Assembly (NCBI GenBank): GCA_964571805.1
Contig: CAZNDI010000002.1
Coordinates: forward strand, 1 to 39,511
Direction: 5' to 3'
Source: JAUHWS01 sp964571805
GTDB taxonomy: Bacteria; Patescibacteriota; Gracilibacteria; UM-FILTER-43-11
DNA length: 39,511 nucleotides
Shown piece by piece: positions 30,423 to 38,524 of this stretch (position 1 is the first letter of the stretch; every line of letters begins with the position of its first letter). The position numbers were made by a program, and so were the translations under genes. The notes under the pieces were generated by a model. That model was not told the origin of the DNA. It did not search any database and was given only the letters and a program-made list of their open reading frames with translations.

Positions 30423-31247
30423 ATGATAGGAATCTTCGACTCAGGCTTCGGTGGTCTCACCGTGATGAAAGAGTATTTAAAAAAATACCCTGAGTTTGAT
30501 TATGTTTATTTGGGCGATCAGGCCAATAGCCCTTACGGACCGCACAGCAAAGAAAGAGTGGAACGACTGACCCTGAAAGGAATCGATTTTTTAGTTCAAC
30601 AAGGGTGTCATCTCATCATTGTGGCCTGCAACACCGCTAGTGCAGATGCTTTGCGAGCCGCCCAAGCTAAGTATCAAGGAAGCCCTGTAATTTTAGGGGT
30701 CATCGTGCCGGCGGTAGAAGAGGCCTTGAAACAGAGTCGCTTTGGCAATGTTGGACTGCTCGCAACCCGGAGCACCGTCGACTCAAAGGCTTATGACAGA
30801 GAATTGGAAAAATATGGTCAACTTTATAGCGCAAAAGACAAGAGGGCTCGAGATAAAGTGAAAGTCTACCCTCAGGCCTGCCCCCTCCTCGTTCCCCTCA
30901 TTGAAGAAGGACTGATCAAAAACCCTGCGACTCGAATGATTTTAAGAAACTATTTACGCCCTTTGAAACATGCCAAAATCGACACCCTCATTTTAGGCTG
31001 CACCCACTACCCCCTTTTAGAAAAGGAAGTGATCCGAATGATGGGAAAAAACTGTCAGGTCATCTCCTCGGCCAGCGCTGCCGTGAGAGCGATCGGAAGT
31101 TATTTTGAAAGACACCCTTCGCTCTTAGAACAATTGAGCAAAAATGCCACGCGTCGTTACTTGACGACTGATTCTGTGGAACGATTCACAGAACTAGGCA
31201 GCCGATTTCTTGGACAAAAAATAGAGGTTGAAAAAGTGGATATTTAA
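30423..31247 (+). CDS. murI: Glutamate racemase
   Basis: MurI turns L-glutamate into D-glutamate for peptidoglycan. The family marks are IGIFDSGFGGLTVMKEY at the N terminus, YLGDQANSPYG, the first catalytic Cys69 in VACNTASADALR, and the second Cys193 in LGCTHYPLL. The length of 274 aa is typical. Presence of a complete racemase implies the cell makes a murein wall. The gene follows a repeat-rich 120-bp spacer after pdxT and has no close downstream partner, the next gene starting 41 bp later. Confidence 0.97.
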   Translation: MIGIFDSGFGGLTVMKEYLKKYPEFDYVYLGDQANSPYGPHSKERVERLTLKGIDFLVQQGCHLIIVACNTASADALRAAQAKYQGSPVILGVIVPAVEEALKQSRFGNVGLLATRSTVDSKAYDRELEKYGQLYSAKDKRARDKVKVYPQACPLLVPLIEEGLIKNPATRMILRNYLRPLKHAKIDTLILGCTHYPLLEKEVIRMMGKNCQVISSASAAVRAIGSYFERHPSLLEQLSKNATRRYLTTDSVERFTELGSRFLGQKIEVEKVDI

Positions 31248-31288
31248 CGATATCATTTCACCCATAGGAAAAATTTTAATTTTCTCAA

Positions 31289-31687
31289 ATGAGCGAAAAG
31301 ATCGGAACCACAAGCCGTCTTGATCAGAGTCTGAAAAGTCTTTTAAGCTATCGAGGCAAAACCCCGGGCATTGAAACCGTGCCAGGAATGATGATTAAGC
31401 CCATTCTTACTCTTGCTGCCCAGGAAAATTTGTCTGCCTTTGAGCTGGCAAAGCTTCTTGCTGAACGGATGCCTTTTTTGGGAGATATCGTCACGATCTT
31501 ACACCGTCTTGAAAAATTCAACACAGAAAAAGTCATCCGGGACACGCGAAGAGGGATTGTAGAAATAAGGATCATCAATCCAAATGAAGTTGTAGGAGGA
31601 AATGCTGCTAACACCCCAAGTGAAGTTATGAAGAATGAGCTACTTCCGACTCCTAATAATATTTCTCATGAACAACAAGGCGGGTGA
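31289..31687 (+). CDS. Hypothetical protein, 132 aa
   Basis: The function is not recognised. Residues 35-105 could form a small winged-helix-like domain, with helices ILTLAAQENLSAFELAKLLA and FLGDIVTILHRLEKF followed by a strand pair GIVEIRIINPNE. The N-terminal 30 residues are polar and the last 30 Asn/Pro-rich. It overlaps the next gene by 20 bp in another frame, so the two are probably translated together. It could be a transcription factor, but no known family is evident. Confidence 0.6.
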   Translation: MSEKIGTTSRLDQSLKSLLSYRGKTPGIETVPGMMIKPILTLAAQENLSAFELAKLLAERMPFLGDIVTILHRLEKFNTEKVIRDTRRGIVEIRIINPNEVVGGNAANTPSEVMKNELLPTPNNISHEQQGG

Positions 31688-31919
31688 CACCTACCCCCCA
31701 AACATCACCCTAGAAGCAGCCGTCGATTTATTGAGTCGTTTTGAGTCACTCAGAGAAATTCCAGACCATTCTTTCAGGCTGATTTCCGCTATCTTACGAA
31801 GGGATCAGAGGTCTATGGCAGAAGTCTGTCGCCTCATCAAAGAAAAGTTTGGGCCAGAAAATCTCATTCTTGTCATAAAGTCAGTGAGGGAAAAACTGAG
31901 TGCTTGTGCCTCCAAATAG
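31668..31919 (+). CDS. Hypothetical protein, 83 aa
   Basis: I choose the ATG at 31668 (MNNKAGDTYPP), which overlaps the end of the 132-aa gene by 20 bp. The open frame extends back to 31635, but the extra residues look like frame noise. The product is helical and basic, with ITLEAAVDLLSRFESLREIP and HSFRLISAILRRDQRSMAEV. It has no catalytic motif. It resembles the preceding protein in size and helix content, so the pair may form a complex. A terminator for the opposite strand follows. Confidence 0.6.
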   Translation: MNNKAGDTYPPNITLEAAVDLLSRFESLREIPDHSFRLISAILRRDQRSMAEVCRLIKEKFGPENLILVIKSVREKLSACASK

Positions 31920-31928
31920 TATTGCATT

Positions 31929-31973
31929 AAAAAATCCCTGTAGGTCCAACATCGTAGTGCAACCTTACAGGGA
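31929..31973 (-). terminator. Rho-independent terminator of the FecR-type gene
   Basis: On the minus strand, a stem TCCCTGTAAGGT/ACCTACAGGGA (31935-31945 with 31962-31973, one bulge) is followed directly by six T. It lies 43 bp after the stop of the gene at 32016. Confidence 0.75.
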
Positions 31974-31975
31974 TG

Positions 31976-32001
31976 TAGGACCACACCATGGTGTGGTCCT
32001 A
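31976..32001. repeat. 26-bp perfect palindrome
   Basis: The two 13-bp arms are TAGGACCACACCA and its exact complement, with no loop. It lies between the converging 83-aa and FecR-type genes and may support termination both ways. Its TAGG/CCTA ends match the palindrome at 28728-28757. Confidence 0.85.
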
Positions 32002-32015
32002 TTTAAGTAGCCCTA

Positions 32016-33800
32016 CTATTTAAGGGTCACCGCAATGGTATCGGTCGCTGAAGTTTGGCCTTCTTTTTCGGAGTAGACACTAAAATTATTGAGACCTGGC
32101 ACAAGGGTCACCCCCATGCTCCATTTCTCCAACCCAGGAGCATAACCCTCGACCTTACTGCCATTCACATAGACGGCCTCTGGCTCACCAGTCACAGCCC
32201 CTCCTATCGTGATTTGATTCAATGTGGTCTCGTAGGCAGATGCAGTGCTAGGAAGGTTGATCGAAGCCGATAAAGCCCCCGATTGAGCTGGCTTTGCGTC
32301 AGTTGGCGGAGTTTCTGAAGCCGTGCCCGAAGTGTCGATCGTGATCGAAGCGGACCCTAATTTTTTGCCATCCTCATCAAAAGCTTCCACATTATAAACA
32401 TTCTTTTGCCCTGTCTTGAGCGTCCCTACGGCTGTGTTCGCATTGTATTTAAAACTAGTATCCCCCAAGCTAAAGGCCTTCAACTGATAGCCATTGACCA
32501 TGACTTTTGCTGCCTTTGAAGGTGTGGTACCGGCAATCACAAAACTCGTTTCACCGGTGACCAGATTCTTTCCCCCATTGGGTGAAGTGATGGCTACATC
32601 TCCGGTGGAAGTGGCTTCGACTGTATCGTCTTTCAATCCGGCGTCATCCCATACTTTTTGAGGGAGGATTAAAGTGATTTTGGCCACCTTGCTTTTATCT
32701 CCTGCCTTATTCTCTGCCGTGACAGTAAAGACATTTGAACCGACCTTTAAATTTTTGATGGTGGCACTGGCTTTATAAGTAAATTTACCGGAACCAGGCA
32801 CGTACTGATCGAGGGTGTATTCATTCACAATCACTTTTTCGGTATCTTCACTCACGGTTCCAGAAATAAACTGATCTGTTTTTTTGAGGGTCACCTCATC
32901 CCCATTTTCTCCAGGGACGGTGATTTGAGGGGTGTCAGGACCTTCTCCATTTTCTTTATCTTCTTCATCAGGGTCTTTCTCCTCTTCATCTGTCGTCGTT
33001 TCATCGTCAGAAGGAGTCACCTCCTCCTCGTCAGCCGTTCCTCCGTCTTTCTTTTGGTTCCAACTGTACCAATCGGAAGCTTTGAAGGTTTTATCCAATT
33101 CAAAGACCACTTCTTTATTCAAGCCCTTAACAAGATTTGAAACCACAGCATCCGTGACCACCAATTGCTGTGCGGCTTTTACCGTGAGGGTTTTGACGAC
33201 CTTAGAGCCGTCCAAAATGTCAGCTTTGACTTGGCCCTTGAGAACATAAAGGCTGTCGGGCGCGGTGAGTGCAAATTTTGATCCTGAAGGGGCGGTGACC
33301 GTAAACGTATCTGTTTCAACGGTAAATTCACTGTCTGTCATATTGCCATTCGTCAGGTCGACCCACAAATTTCCCTTTTCTAAGGTGAGCCCCACTTGAG
33401 AAGAAGTCGTTCCTTTGGTCAACTCATCGACGGCTAAAGTGGAGGAATCATCCAAACGGGCGGTATTCCCATCAAAAAAAGTGAGAGACAAGCGCCCGTC
33501 TGATAGGGTTTGAAGCTTTTCTTGCTCAAAAATATCAATGTCTCCTGGTAGCGCCTTCCACTCATCCCCTTCGGAAGCCATGACTCTGGCGGCACCTGAA
33601 TCTATTTCAACCTTCACCTTGGCTTCCACCGATTCAGGAGAAACTGTCTCATCACTTCCTCCGAACAAACTGCCCAAAAGCTTCCATGCAGCGATGATGA
33701 TGGCAATAAAAACAACGAGGACAAGGAAGGGTTTGATGTAATCCGAACCTTTTCTACCTTCCGGAACGCGACGCTTATTATTATATTGGTAATAATTCAT
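32016..33800 (-). CDS. Membrane-anchored FecR/Ig-like surface protein, 594 aa
   Basis: A basic N terminus (KRRVPEGRKGSD) and one membrane segment near residues 24-45 place the rest outside the cytoplasm. Residues 60-210 match the FecR-type beta domain: ARVMASEGDEWKALPGD, LSDGRLSLTFFDGNTARLDD, then LEKGNLWVDL and FTVTAPSGSKFALT. An acidic Asp/Glu/Thr linker of about 50 residues follows. The rest is three or four Ig-like units, visible as GNVFTVTAENKAGD-type or LGDTSFKYNA-type strands. No partner sigma factor is present, so a structural or adhesion role is more likely than FecR signalling. A strong terminator ends it. Confidence 0.8.
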   Translation of the reverse strand: MNYYQYNNKRRVPEGRKGSDYIKPFLVLVVFIAIIIAAWKLLGSLFGGSDETVSPESVEAKVKVEIDSGAARVMASEGDEWKALPGDIDIFEQEKLQTLSDGRLSLTFFDGNTARLDDSSTLAVDELTKGTTSSQVGLTLEKGNLWVDLTNGNMTDSEFTVETDTFTVTAPSGSKFALTAPDSLYVLKGQVKADILDGSKVVKTLTVKAAQQLVVTDAVVSNLVKGLNKEVVFELDKTFKASDWYSWNQKKDGGTADEEEVTPSDDETTTDEEEKDPDEEDKENGEGPDTPQITVPGENGDEVTLKKTDQFISGTVSEDTEKVIVNEYTLDQYVPGSGKFTYKASATIKNLKVGSNVFTVTAENKAGDKSKVAKITLILPQKVWDDAGLKDDTVEATSTGDVAITSPNGGKNLVTGETSFVIAGTTPSKAAKVMVNGYQLKAFSLGDTSFKYNANTAVGTLKTGQKNVYNVEAFDEDGKKLGSASITIDTSGTASETPPTDAKPAQSGALSASINLPSTASAYETTLNQITIGGAVTGEPEAVYVNGSKVEGYAPGLEKWSMGVTLVPGLNNFSVYSEKEGQTSATDTIAVTLK

Positions 33801-33930
33801 ACAAAAATTTTAAATTTTAAATTCTAAATTTTAAAGGACGGCACAGAGTGACTTTTAAAATTCAGGATTCATCATTTATTATGTAAAAATTAAGGAAGGC
33901 GTATTGAAATTCTACAAAATCATATTTCGT

Positions 33931-33959
33931 TTGTCAATTTACCCTTGAGCCCTTATACT
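33931..33959 (+). promoter_or_regulatory. Promoter of secA
   Basis: -35 TTGTCA (33931-33936), 17-nt spacer, -10 TATACT (33954-33959). The expected start near 33966 gives a 22-nt leader to the ATG at 33988. Confidence 0.6.
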
Positions 33960-33987
33960 CATTGAGTGCCAATAACCTAAAATAGAG

Positions 33988-36627
33988 ATGCTCAAAAAAC
34001 TCATCAACGCGATCATCGGGGACCCGAATGAAAAGTTGATCAAAAAAAAATTACCTCTCGTGCAAGCCATCAATAAAAAAGAGGAGGAATACCAAGCGTT
34101 GACAGACGAAGCTTTAAAAGCCAAAACTCAGGAATTTATCGACCGAATCGAGGCAGGAGAAACCCCCGACCAAATCTTGGTTGAAGCCTTTGCCGTGGTC
34201 AAGAATGCCTGTCGTCGTTTGAATGGAAAAACGTTTACGGTGGGAAAGGAAGAAAAAAAATGGGACATGATCCCCTACGACGTTCAACTTTTGGGAGGCA
34301 TCATGATTCACGAAGGAAAAATTGCGGAGATGAAAACGGGAGAGGGAAAAACATTGGTCGCCAGCTTGCCACTTTATCTGAATGCCTTGACCAAAAAGGG
34401 AGCGCACCTGGTGACCGTCAATGATTATTTGGCCCGTCGAGATTCGGAATGGATGGGGGTTTTATATCATTTTTTGGGCCTTTCTACAGGTGTGATTGTG
34501 CATGGCATCAACCAAACGGAGCGAAAAGAAGCCTACAATGCAGACATCACTTATGGAACCAACAATGAATTTGGCTTCGATTATTTGAGGGACAATATGG
34601 TGGGCTCCATGGAAAACCGAGTTCAACGGGAATTGAATTATGCCATTGTGGACGAAGTGGATTCAATTTTGATCGATGAAAGTCGGACCCCCCTCATCAT
34701 TTCTGCCCCTGCTGAGCAATCGACTCAAAAATATTATCAGTATGCTCAGCTCATTGAACAATTGGTGAAAGATGTGGATTATAATATTGATGAGAAAGCT
34801 CGTTCCGCCACCCTCACCGAAGAAGGGGTAGCTAAAATGGAGCAACTTTTGGGGATCGAAAATATTTATACCGAAGCAGGATTCATGGAGGTTCACCACA
34901 TTGAACAATCATTGAAGGCAAAAGCCATCTTCCAGCGAGACAAAGACTATTTAGTCAAGGATGATGAGATCATTATTGTGGATGAGTTTACGGGCCGCCT
35001 GATGCCTGGTCGACGTTATAGCGATGGCCTCCACCAAGCCATTGAAGCCAAAGAAAATGTTGAAGTAAAGCGGGAAAGTCGCACCTTGGCCACGATCACG
35101 TTTCAGAATTTTTTTAGACTTTACGACAAATTAGCAGGGATGACCGGAACGGCTAAAACTGAGGAGGAGGAATTTTACAAAATTTATGGACTAGAAACAG
35201 TAGTCATCCCCACGAACCAGGCCGTTACGCGGCAAGATTTGCCTGATTTGCTCTTTAAAAATGCCCGGGGCAAGTGGAATAATGTGGTCAAAGAAATCAA
35301 AGAGCATCACGAAAAGGGCCAACCGGTGCTCGTGGGCACCATCAGCGTGGAAAAATCGGAGATGCTTTCTCAGTTGTTGAAATTGGCGGGAGTGAGGCAC
35401 GAAGTCCTCAATGCCAAGCAGCATGAGCGGGAGGCCGAAATTGTGTCGCTGGCGGGACAAAAAGATGCAGTGACTATTGCCACCAACATGGCGGGCCGAG
35501 GAACAGACATCAAGTTGGGAGAAGGCGTGCGTGAGTTGGGAGGTTTGGCGATCATTGGAACCGAGCGTCACGATTCTAGGCGTATCGACAACCAGCTCCG
35601 AGGACGAGCGGGACGCCAGGGGGATCCGGGATTCTCACGATTTTTCATTTCGATGGATGATGATTTGGCTCGTCTTTTTGGTCAGGATCGGATGAAAAAT
35701 ATGATGGAGCGCTTGAATATTGATGAAAACATGCCTATTGAAAGTGGCTTGCTGAGCAGAGGGATTGAATCCGCTCAAAAGCGAGTGGAGGGCAATAATT
35801 TCGACATTCGAAAGCACCTTTTGGAATATGATGATGTGATGAATAAGCATCGAGGAATCATTTATTCTCGTCGCTTAAAAGTCTTGAAATCGGATGACAT
35901 TGCCGAAGACATTGAAAAAATGCTGCACGCCGAGGCCCATCATGTAGTGGTTTTACACACGTCTGAACCCATTCGATTGGATTGGGATTTGGAGGGGTTG
36001 GTCAAAAGTCTCAACACGATTTTACCCGACCGCATGAAGCCTTTGGACGGGGTCGATTTTGAAAAAATTGAAGAACGAGAAACCCTGGTCGAAAATGTGC
36101 AAAACATTTTTGTGGGGGAATATCGTCGTAAGACGGAAGCTCTTCCTGACCCTGCTATTTTTAGGAAAATCGAAAAGCAGGTCTCTTTAAGGGTGATGGA
36201 CACGCTTTGGATGGAACATATCAATCTGATGACGGAACTTCGAGAAGCGGTTTCATTGCGGGGCTATGCTCAGCGCAACCCCTTGATGGAGTACAAACAG
36301 GAGGCCTATCAGCTTTTTGCTAAGCTTTTGGAAACGATTCAGCACAACGTGGTAAATACCCTCTTTAAACTTGAAGTGAAGACCGAAACTCCCCTTCAAG
36401 AAAAAGAAATCTCTCCCGAACAATTTCAAACCAATGAAGCAGAAATCGAAGCCAATGTGACTCAGCCTCGGCTGACCCGAGACAGCTCCGAGAATTCAGT
36501 TCAAGCCGCCGTAGCTCAACGCATTTCTGCCGAAACCCCTGCCACCCCCGCTGCTCCAGAAGTGGGGCGAAATGAGGATTGTCCGTGCGGGAGTGGAAAG
36601 AAATATAAGAAATGTCACGGGGTGTGA
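33988..36627 (+). CDS. secA: Protein translocase ATPase SecA
   Basis: SecA drives preproteins through SecYEG using ATP. Walker A (MKTGEGKTLVASL) is at about 113-125, and the first DEAD-like box DEVDSILIDES at about 224. The second nucleotide domain carries TNMAGRGTDIKLGEG and RIDNQLRGRAGRQGDPG. The scaffold and wing domains follow. The C-terminal zinc module GRNEDCPCGSGKKYKKCHG is complete, so SecB- or ribosome-type contacts are possible. At 879 aa it is full length. It has its own promoter and is transcribed away from the FecR-type gene. Confidence 0.97.
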   Translation: MLKKLINAIIGDPNEKLIKKKLPLVQAINKKEEEYQALTDEALKAKTQEFIDRIEAGETPDQILVEAFAVVKNACRRLNGKTFTVGKEEKKWDMIPYDVQLLGGIMIHEGKIAEMKTGEGKTLVASLPLYLNALTKKGAHLVTVNDYLARRDSEWMGVLYHFLGLSTGVIVHGINQTERKEAYNADITYGTNNEFGFDYLRDNMVGSMENRVQRELNYAIVDEVDSILIDESRTPLIISAPAEQSTQKYYQYAQLIEQLVKDVDYNIDEKARSATLTEEGVAKMEQLLGIENIYTEAGFMEVHHIEQSLKAKAIFQRDKDYLVKDDEIIIVDEFTGRLMPGRRYSDGLHQAIEAKENVEVKRESRTLATITFQNFFRLYDKLAGMTGTAKTEEEEFYKIYGLETVVIPTNQAVTRQDLPDLLFKNARGKWNNVVKEIKEHHEKGQPVLVGTISVEKSEMLSQLLKLAGVRHEVLNAKQHEREAEIVSLAGQKDAVTIATNMAGRGTDIKLGEGVRELGGLAIIGTERHDSRRIDNQLRGRAGRQGDPGFSRFFISMDDDLARLFGQDRMKNMMERLNIDENMPIESGLLSRGIESAQKRVEGNNFDIRKHLLEYDDVMNKHRGIIYSRRLKVLKSDDIAEDIEKMLHAEAHHVVVLHTSEPIRLDWDLEGLVKSLNTILPDRMKPLDGVDFEKIEERETLVENVQNIFVGEYRRKTEALPDPAIFRKIEKQVSLRVMDTLWMEHINLMTELREAVSLRGYAQRNPLMEYKQEAYQLFAKLLETIQHNVVNTLFKLEVKTETPLQEKEISPEQFQTNEAEIEANVTQPRLTRDSSENSVQAAVAQRISAETPATPAAPEVGRNEDCPCGSGKKYKKCHGV

Positions 36628-36683
36628 CCCCCACCCTTTCGCCTGAGGCGTAATAACTCATGTTACCCACCTACCTGATTTTA

Positions 36684-36752
36684 TGAGCGGAGAGCGGTGA
36701 GCCAAACACAATTTAGTTCTAGCAGGCTAACCACTTATAAGGCAAGGTGAAT
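36684..36752. repeat. Dispersed intergenic repeat, short copy
   Basis: This copy starts with AGCGGAGAGCGGTGAGC and ends with CTAACCACTTATAAGGCAAGG. It corresponds to 120-259 without that copy's internal hairpin segment. It fills most of the gap between secA and the DUF3592 gene. Confidence 0.65.
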
Positions 36753-36766
36753 TATAAAAATAAAAC

Positions 36767-37195
36767 ATGAACCCTGATTTAATTCCAGTCATCGGCAAGT
36801 ATACTTTTTTAGTGATTGGAATTGGCCTCTTGAGCGGCGCTTTTTTTATGTATAGGAATATTCATCAGTTCATTGAAGAGAGCGTGGCCACAACGGGTAG
36901 GGTCGTTGACTATGAAACGGATTACAAAAAAGGCGAGAAGGAAACTTATTATCCTATTGTGGAATTTCAAACCCAAGCGGGTGAAACTCTGCAATTTCGC
37001 TCCGATTACGGCGGCTCCCCTGCTCCGTTTGAAAAAGACGAAATAGTGAAGGTACTTTACAACCCCAACACTCCTCAAGAGGCCAAGATCAATAGCTTCA
37101 TGTCTCTTTGGTTGGGTCTTGCCATTGTTGGCCCTCTTGGAGTCATTTTCTTCACCGTGGGCCTGGGATCGATCTTTTTTAAATGGGGCGAATAA
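36767..37195 (+). CDS. DUF3592 membrane protein, 142 aa
   Basis: Two membrane segments (about residues 9-29 and 112-135) flank a beta-rich extracytoplasmic domain, which carries the DUF3592 pattern: ATTGRVVDYETDYKKGEKETYYPIVEF split by a turn, then GETLQFRSDYGGSPAPFEKDE and VKVLYNPNTPQEAKIN. The function of the family is unknown. The domain resembles an OB- or SH3-like barrel outside the membrane. At 142 aa the length is normal. The gene follows a dispersed repeat and has no close partner. Confidence 0.88.
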   Translation: MNPDLIPVIGKYTFLVIGIGLLSGAFFMYRNIHQFIEESVATTGRVVDYETDYKKGEKETYYPIVEFQTQAGETLQFRSDYGGSPAPFEKDEIVKVLYNPNTPQEAKINSFMSLWLGLAIVGPLGVIFFTVGLGSIFFKWGE

Positions 37196-37246
37196 AAAAT
37201 GAATTCCTCTTTCTTGAGCTCGCTTATTTTTAGTGGTCCCAAAAAT

Positions 37247-37275
37247 TTGACAAATTAATGTTTTTTTAATATTAT
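37247..37275 (+). promoter_or_regulatory. Strong promoter before a structured leader
   Basis: -35 TTGACA (37247-37252), 17-nt spacer, -10 TATTAT (37270-37275). Transcription would begin near 37282. Confidence 0.65.
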
Positions 37276-37313
37276 GTCTACCCTTGACTTCCTGGGCTCA
37301 TGACATCCTCCAG

Positions 37314-37374
37314 TTTTAGCCTCCACACGGCTAAAAAATTGTCACCCTGGGAAATTTATTTAAATTGAACAGGG
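37314..37374 (+). promoter_or_regulatory. Two-hairpin leader
   Basis: The first hairpin is TTTTAGCC (37314-37321) with GGCTAAAA (37329-37336). It is enclosed by TGACA/TGTCA. The second stem is CCCTG (37345-37349) with CAGGG (37370-37374), with an inner AATTTA/TAAATT pair. An ATG at 37379 follows four bases later. The leader may control the downstream gene; it does not resemble a known riboswitch to me. Confidence 0.5.
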
Positions 37375-37378
37375 TTTT

Positions 37379-37884
37379 ATGACAACATTAGCTGACCAGA
37401 AAAATTTCAGGCAGAAACTGAAGGCTTACCACCCCCTCAGCCAGGAGGAAGGCGTTTTGACCCAATTTATTTGGTCGACTGGCTCGCATTGAGTAAAGAA
37501 ATCCAAGCAAAAATATTAGCCGAACACCTCGCCCCAAGTGGCCTCACACATGACTGCGTCAATTTAATTGCAGAAGCAGCCCATAAAATTGAATTTTTAG
37601 AGGATCCAACAGAATCTGATTTGGAGCCAATTGATGGCCCACAGAGCCTTACTTTGGACAATTATGAAGGGTATATTGCACGTGCTTTTGGAAAAGAAAG
37701 GGGCTACGCAGCCAATTTTTGGAGAGGGATACTCCACGTGAGTGATCCTGAGGCAAAAAAACAGTTGAATACTCTGATTGAGGGCTACAATAAATCAATT
37801 ATAGCCGCAGCATCAGGCACCCGAAGACAATTGTGTGAACATTTTATGCAGGCCGGTTTAAAATTGGTGAGACCAGAATACTAA
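37379..37884 (+). CDS. Hypothetical protein, start frame and main frame differ
   Basis: The main frame encodes 137 residues from a TTG at 37471 to 37884, but it is open back to 37396 with a protein-like sequence (PPPQPGGRRFDPIYLVDWLA across the TTG). The promoter and leader point instead to the ATG at 37379, which opens a 37-residue frame (MTTLADQKNFRQ) ending at 37492. A -1 shift at AAATTTC (about 37402-37408) would join the ATG to the main frame. Either this is a frameshifted gene, a programmed frameshift, or a sequencing error. The product is helical, with LAEHLAPSGLTHDCVNLIAE and RQLCEHFMQAGLKLV, and unknown. Confidence 0.55.
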
Positions 37885-37973
37885 AATAAACATCAATTTC
37901 TAGCCCTAAAAAATTTATATCAGCCTCTCAAAAAAGTGGTTTTTTGGCTTATTTAAGCTTTAAAATAAGTATG

Positions 37974-38001
37974 TTGACAATTTTAATTGAGAACCTATAA
38001 T
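37974..38001 (+). promoter_or_regulatory. Consensus promoter of the 132-aa gene
   Basis: -35 TTGACA (37974-37979), 16-nt spacer, -10 TATAAT (37996-38001), both perfect. The start near 38008 gives a 23-nt leader to the ATG at 38031. An AAAAAA/TTTTTT hairpin at about 37930-37945 could terminate the preceding gene. Confidence 0.75.
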
Positions 38002-38030
38002 ATTGCACTAATAATTTATAACTTAATTTT

Positions 38031-38429
38031 ATGCTTAATCACGAACGCGCATTAGCTGAAGCAGAAGATGTCCTAAGAACATCATTAGATCGATTGAGAC
38101 ACTCAGACTCAAAAGAAGAGCTTTTAGACATAATTAAAATTGAAGCACGGCGAGCTATTGCACAGTATCTTAGCCCTCAAGAATTAGAAGACTTTATAAG
38201 AGATAGGATAGACGCTGGAAATACAGCTTTCTCCAATGGAATCGTTACAAGGAGACAGGAACTTAGGGTCGCAATTGATCAGGCAAATCAACTAACGAGA
38301 GTTGCAGATAATACCCTTCGCTTTGAAACCCTTAGAAAAATTAGCACATTGATAGCTGCTGACTTTGAACAAGAAAGACCAGGCGCATTTCCTAAATCTT
38401 TATTAGAGGGGGTTGAGGCAAGCACCTAG
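38031..38429 (+). CDS. Hypothetical helical protein, 132 aa
   Basis: I do not recognise it. The protein is nearly all charged helix: LAEAEDVLRTSLDRLRH, LLDIIKIEARRAIAQYLS, ELEDFIRDRIDAGNTA and RQELRVAIDQANQLTRV. It has no membrane segment or metal motif. It has a perfect consensus promoter, so it is probably well expressed. The next gene, hrcA, begins after an operator-like repeat about 50 bp downstream. It may be stress-related by location only. Confidence 0.65.
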   Translation: MLNHERALAEAEDVLRTSLDRLRHSDSKEELLDIIKIEARRAIAQYLSPQELEDFIRDRIDAGNTAFSNGIVTRRQELRVAIDQANQLTRVADNTLRFETLRKISTLIAADFEQERPGAFPKSLLEGVEAST

Positions 38430-38468
38430 ATTGACAAGTTTCTCGTCTTGCGGCGACGGCAATCTTTT

Positions 38469-38518
38469 GGCAAAATAGCGTTAGCACTTCACTTTAGATG
38501 CTGCTAACGCTTTTTGCC
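38469..38518 (+). promoter_or_regulatory. CIRCE-like operator of hrcA
   Basis: Positions 38481-38489 (TTAGCACTT), 9 nt, then 38499-38507 (TGCTGCTAA) fit the CIRCE layout (TTAGCACTC-N9-GAGTGCTAA) at 14 of 18 positions with exact spacing. A wider inverted repeat is also visible, GGCAAAA-AGCGTTAGCA (38469-38486) with 38502-38518, with one bulge. HrcA likely binds here and represses its own gene. Confidence 0.7.
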
Positions 38519-38524
38519 CTAGCT

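Noticed and set aside
38498..38524. ATG at 38498 as start of hrcA
   Set aside because: It lies inside the CIRCE-like operator and adds nine residues outside family conservation; the ATG at 38525 fits better.
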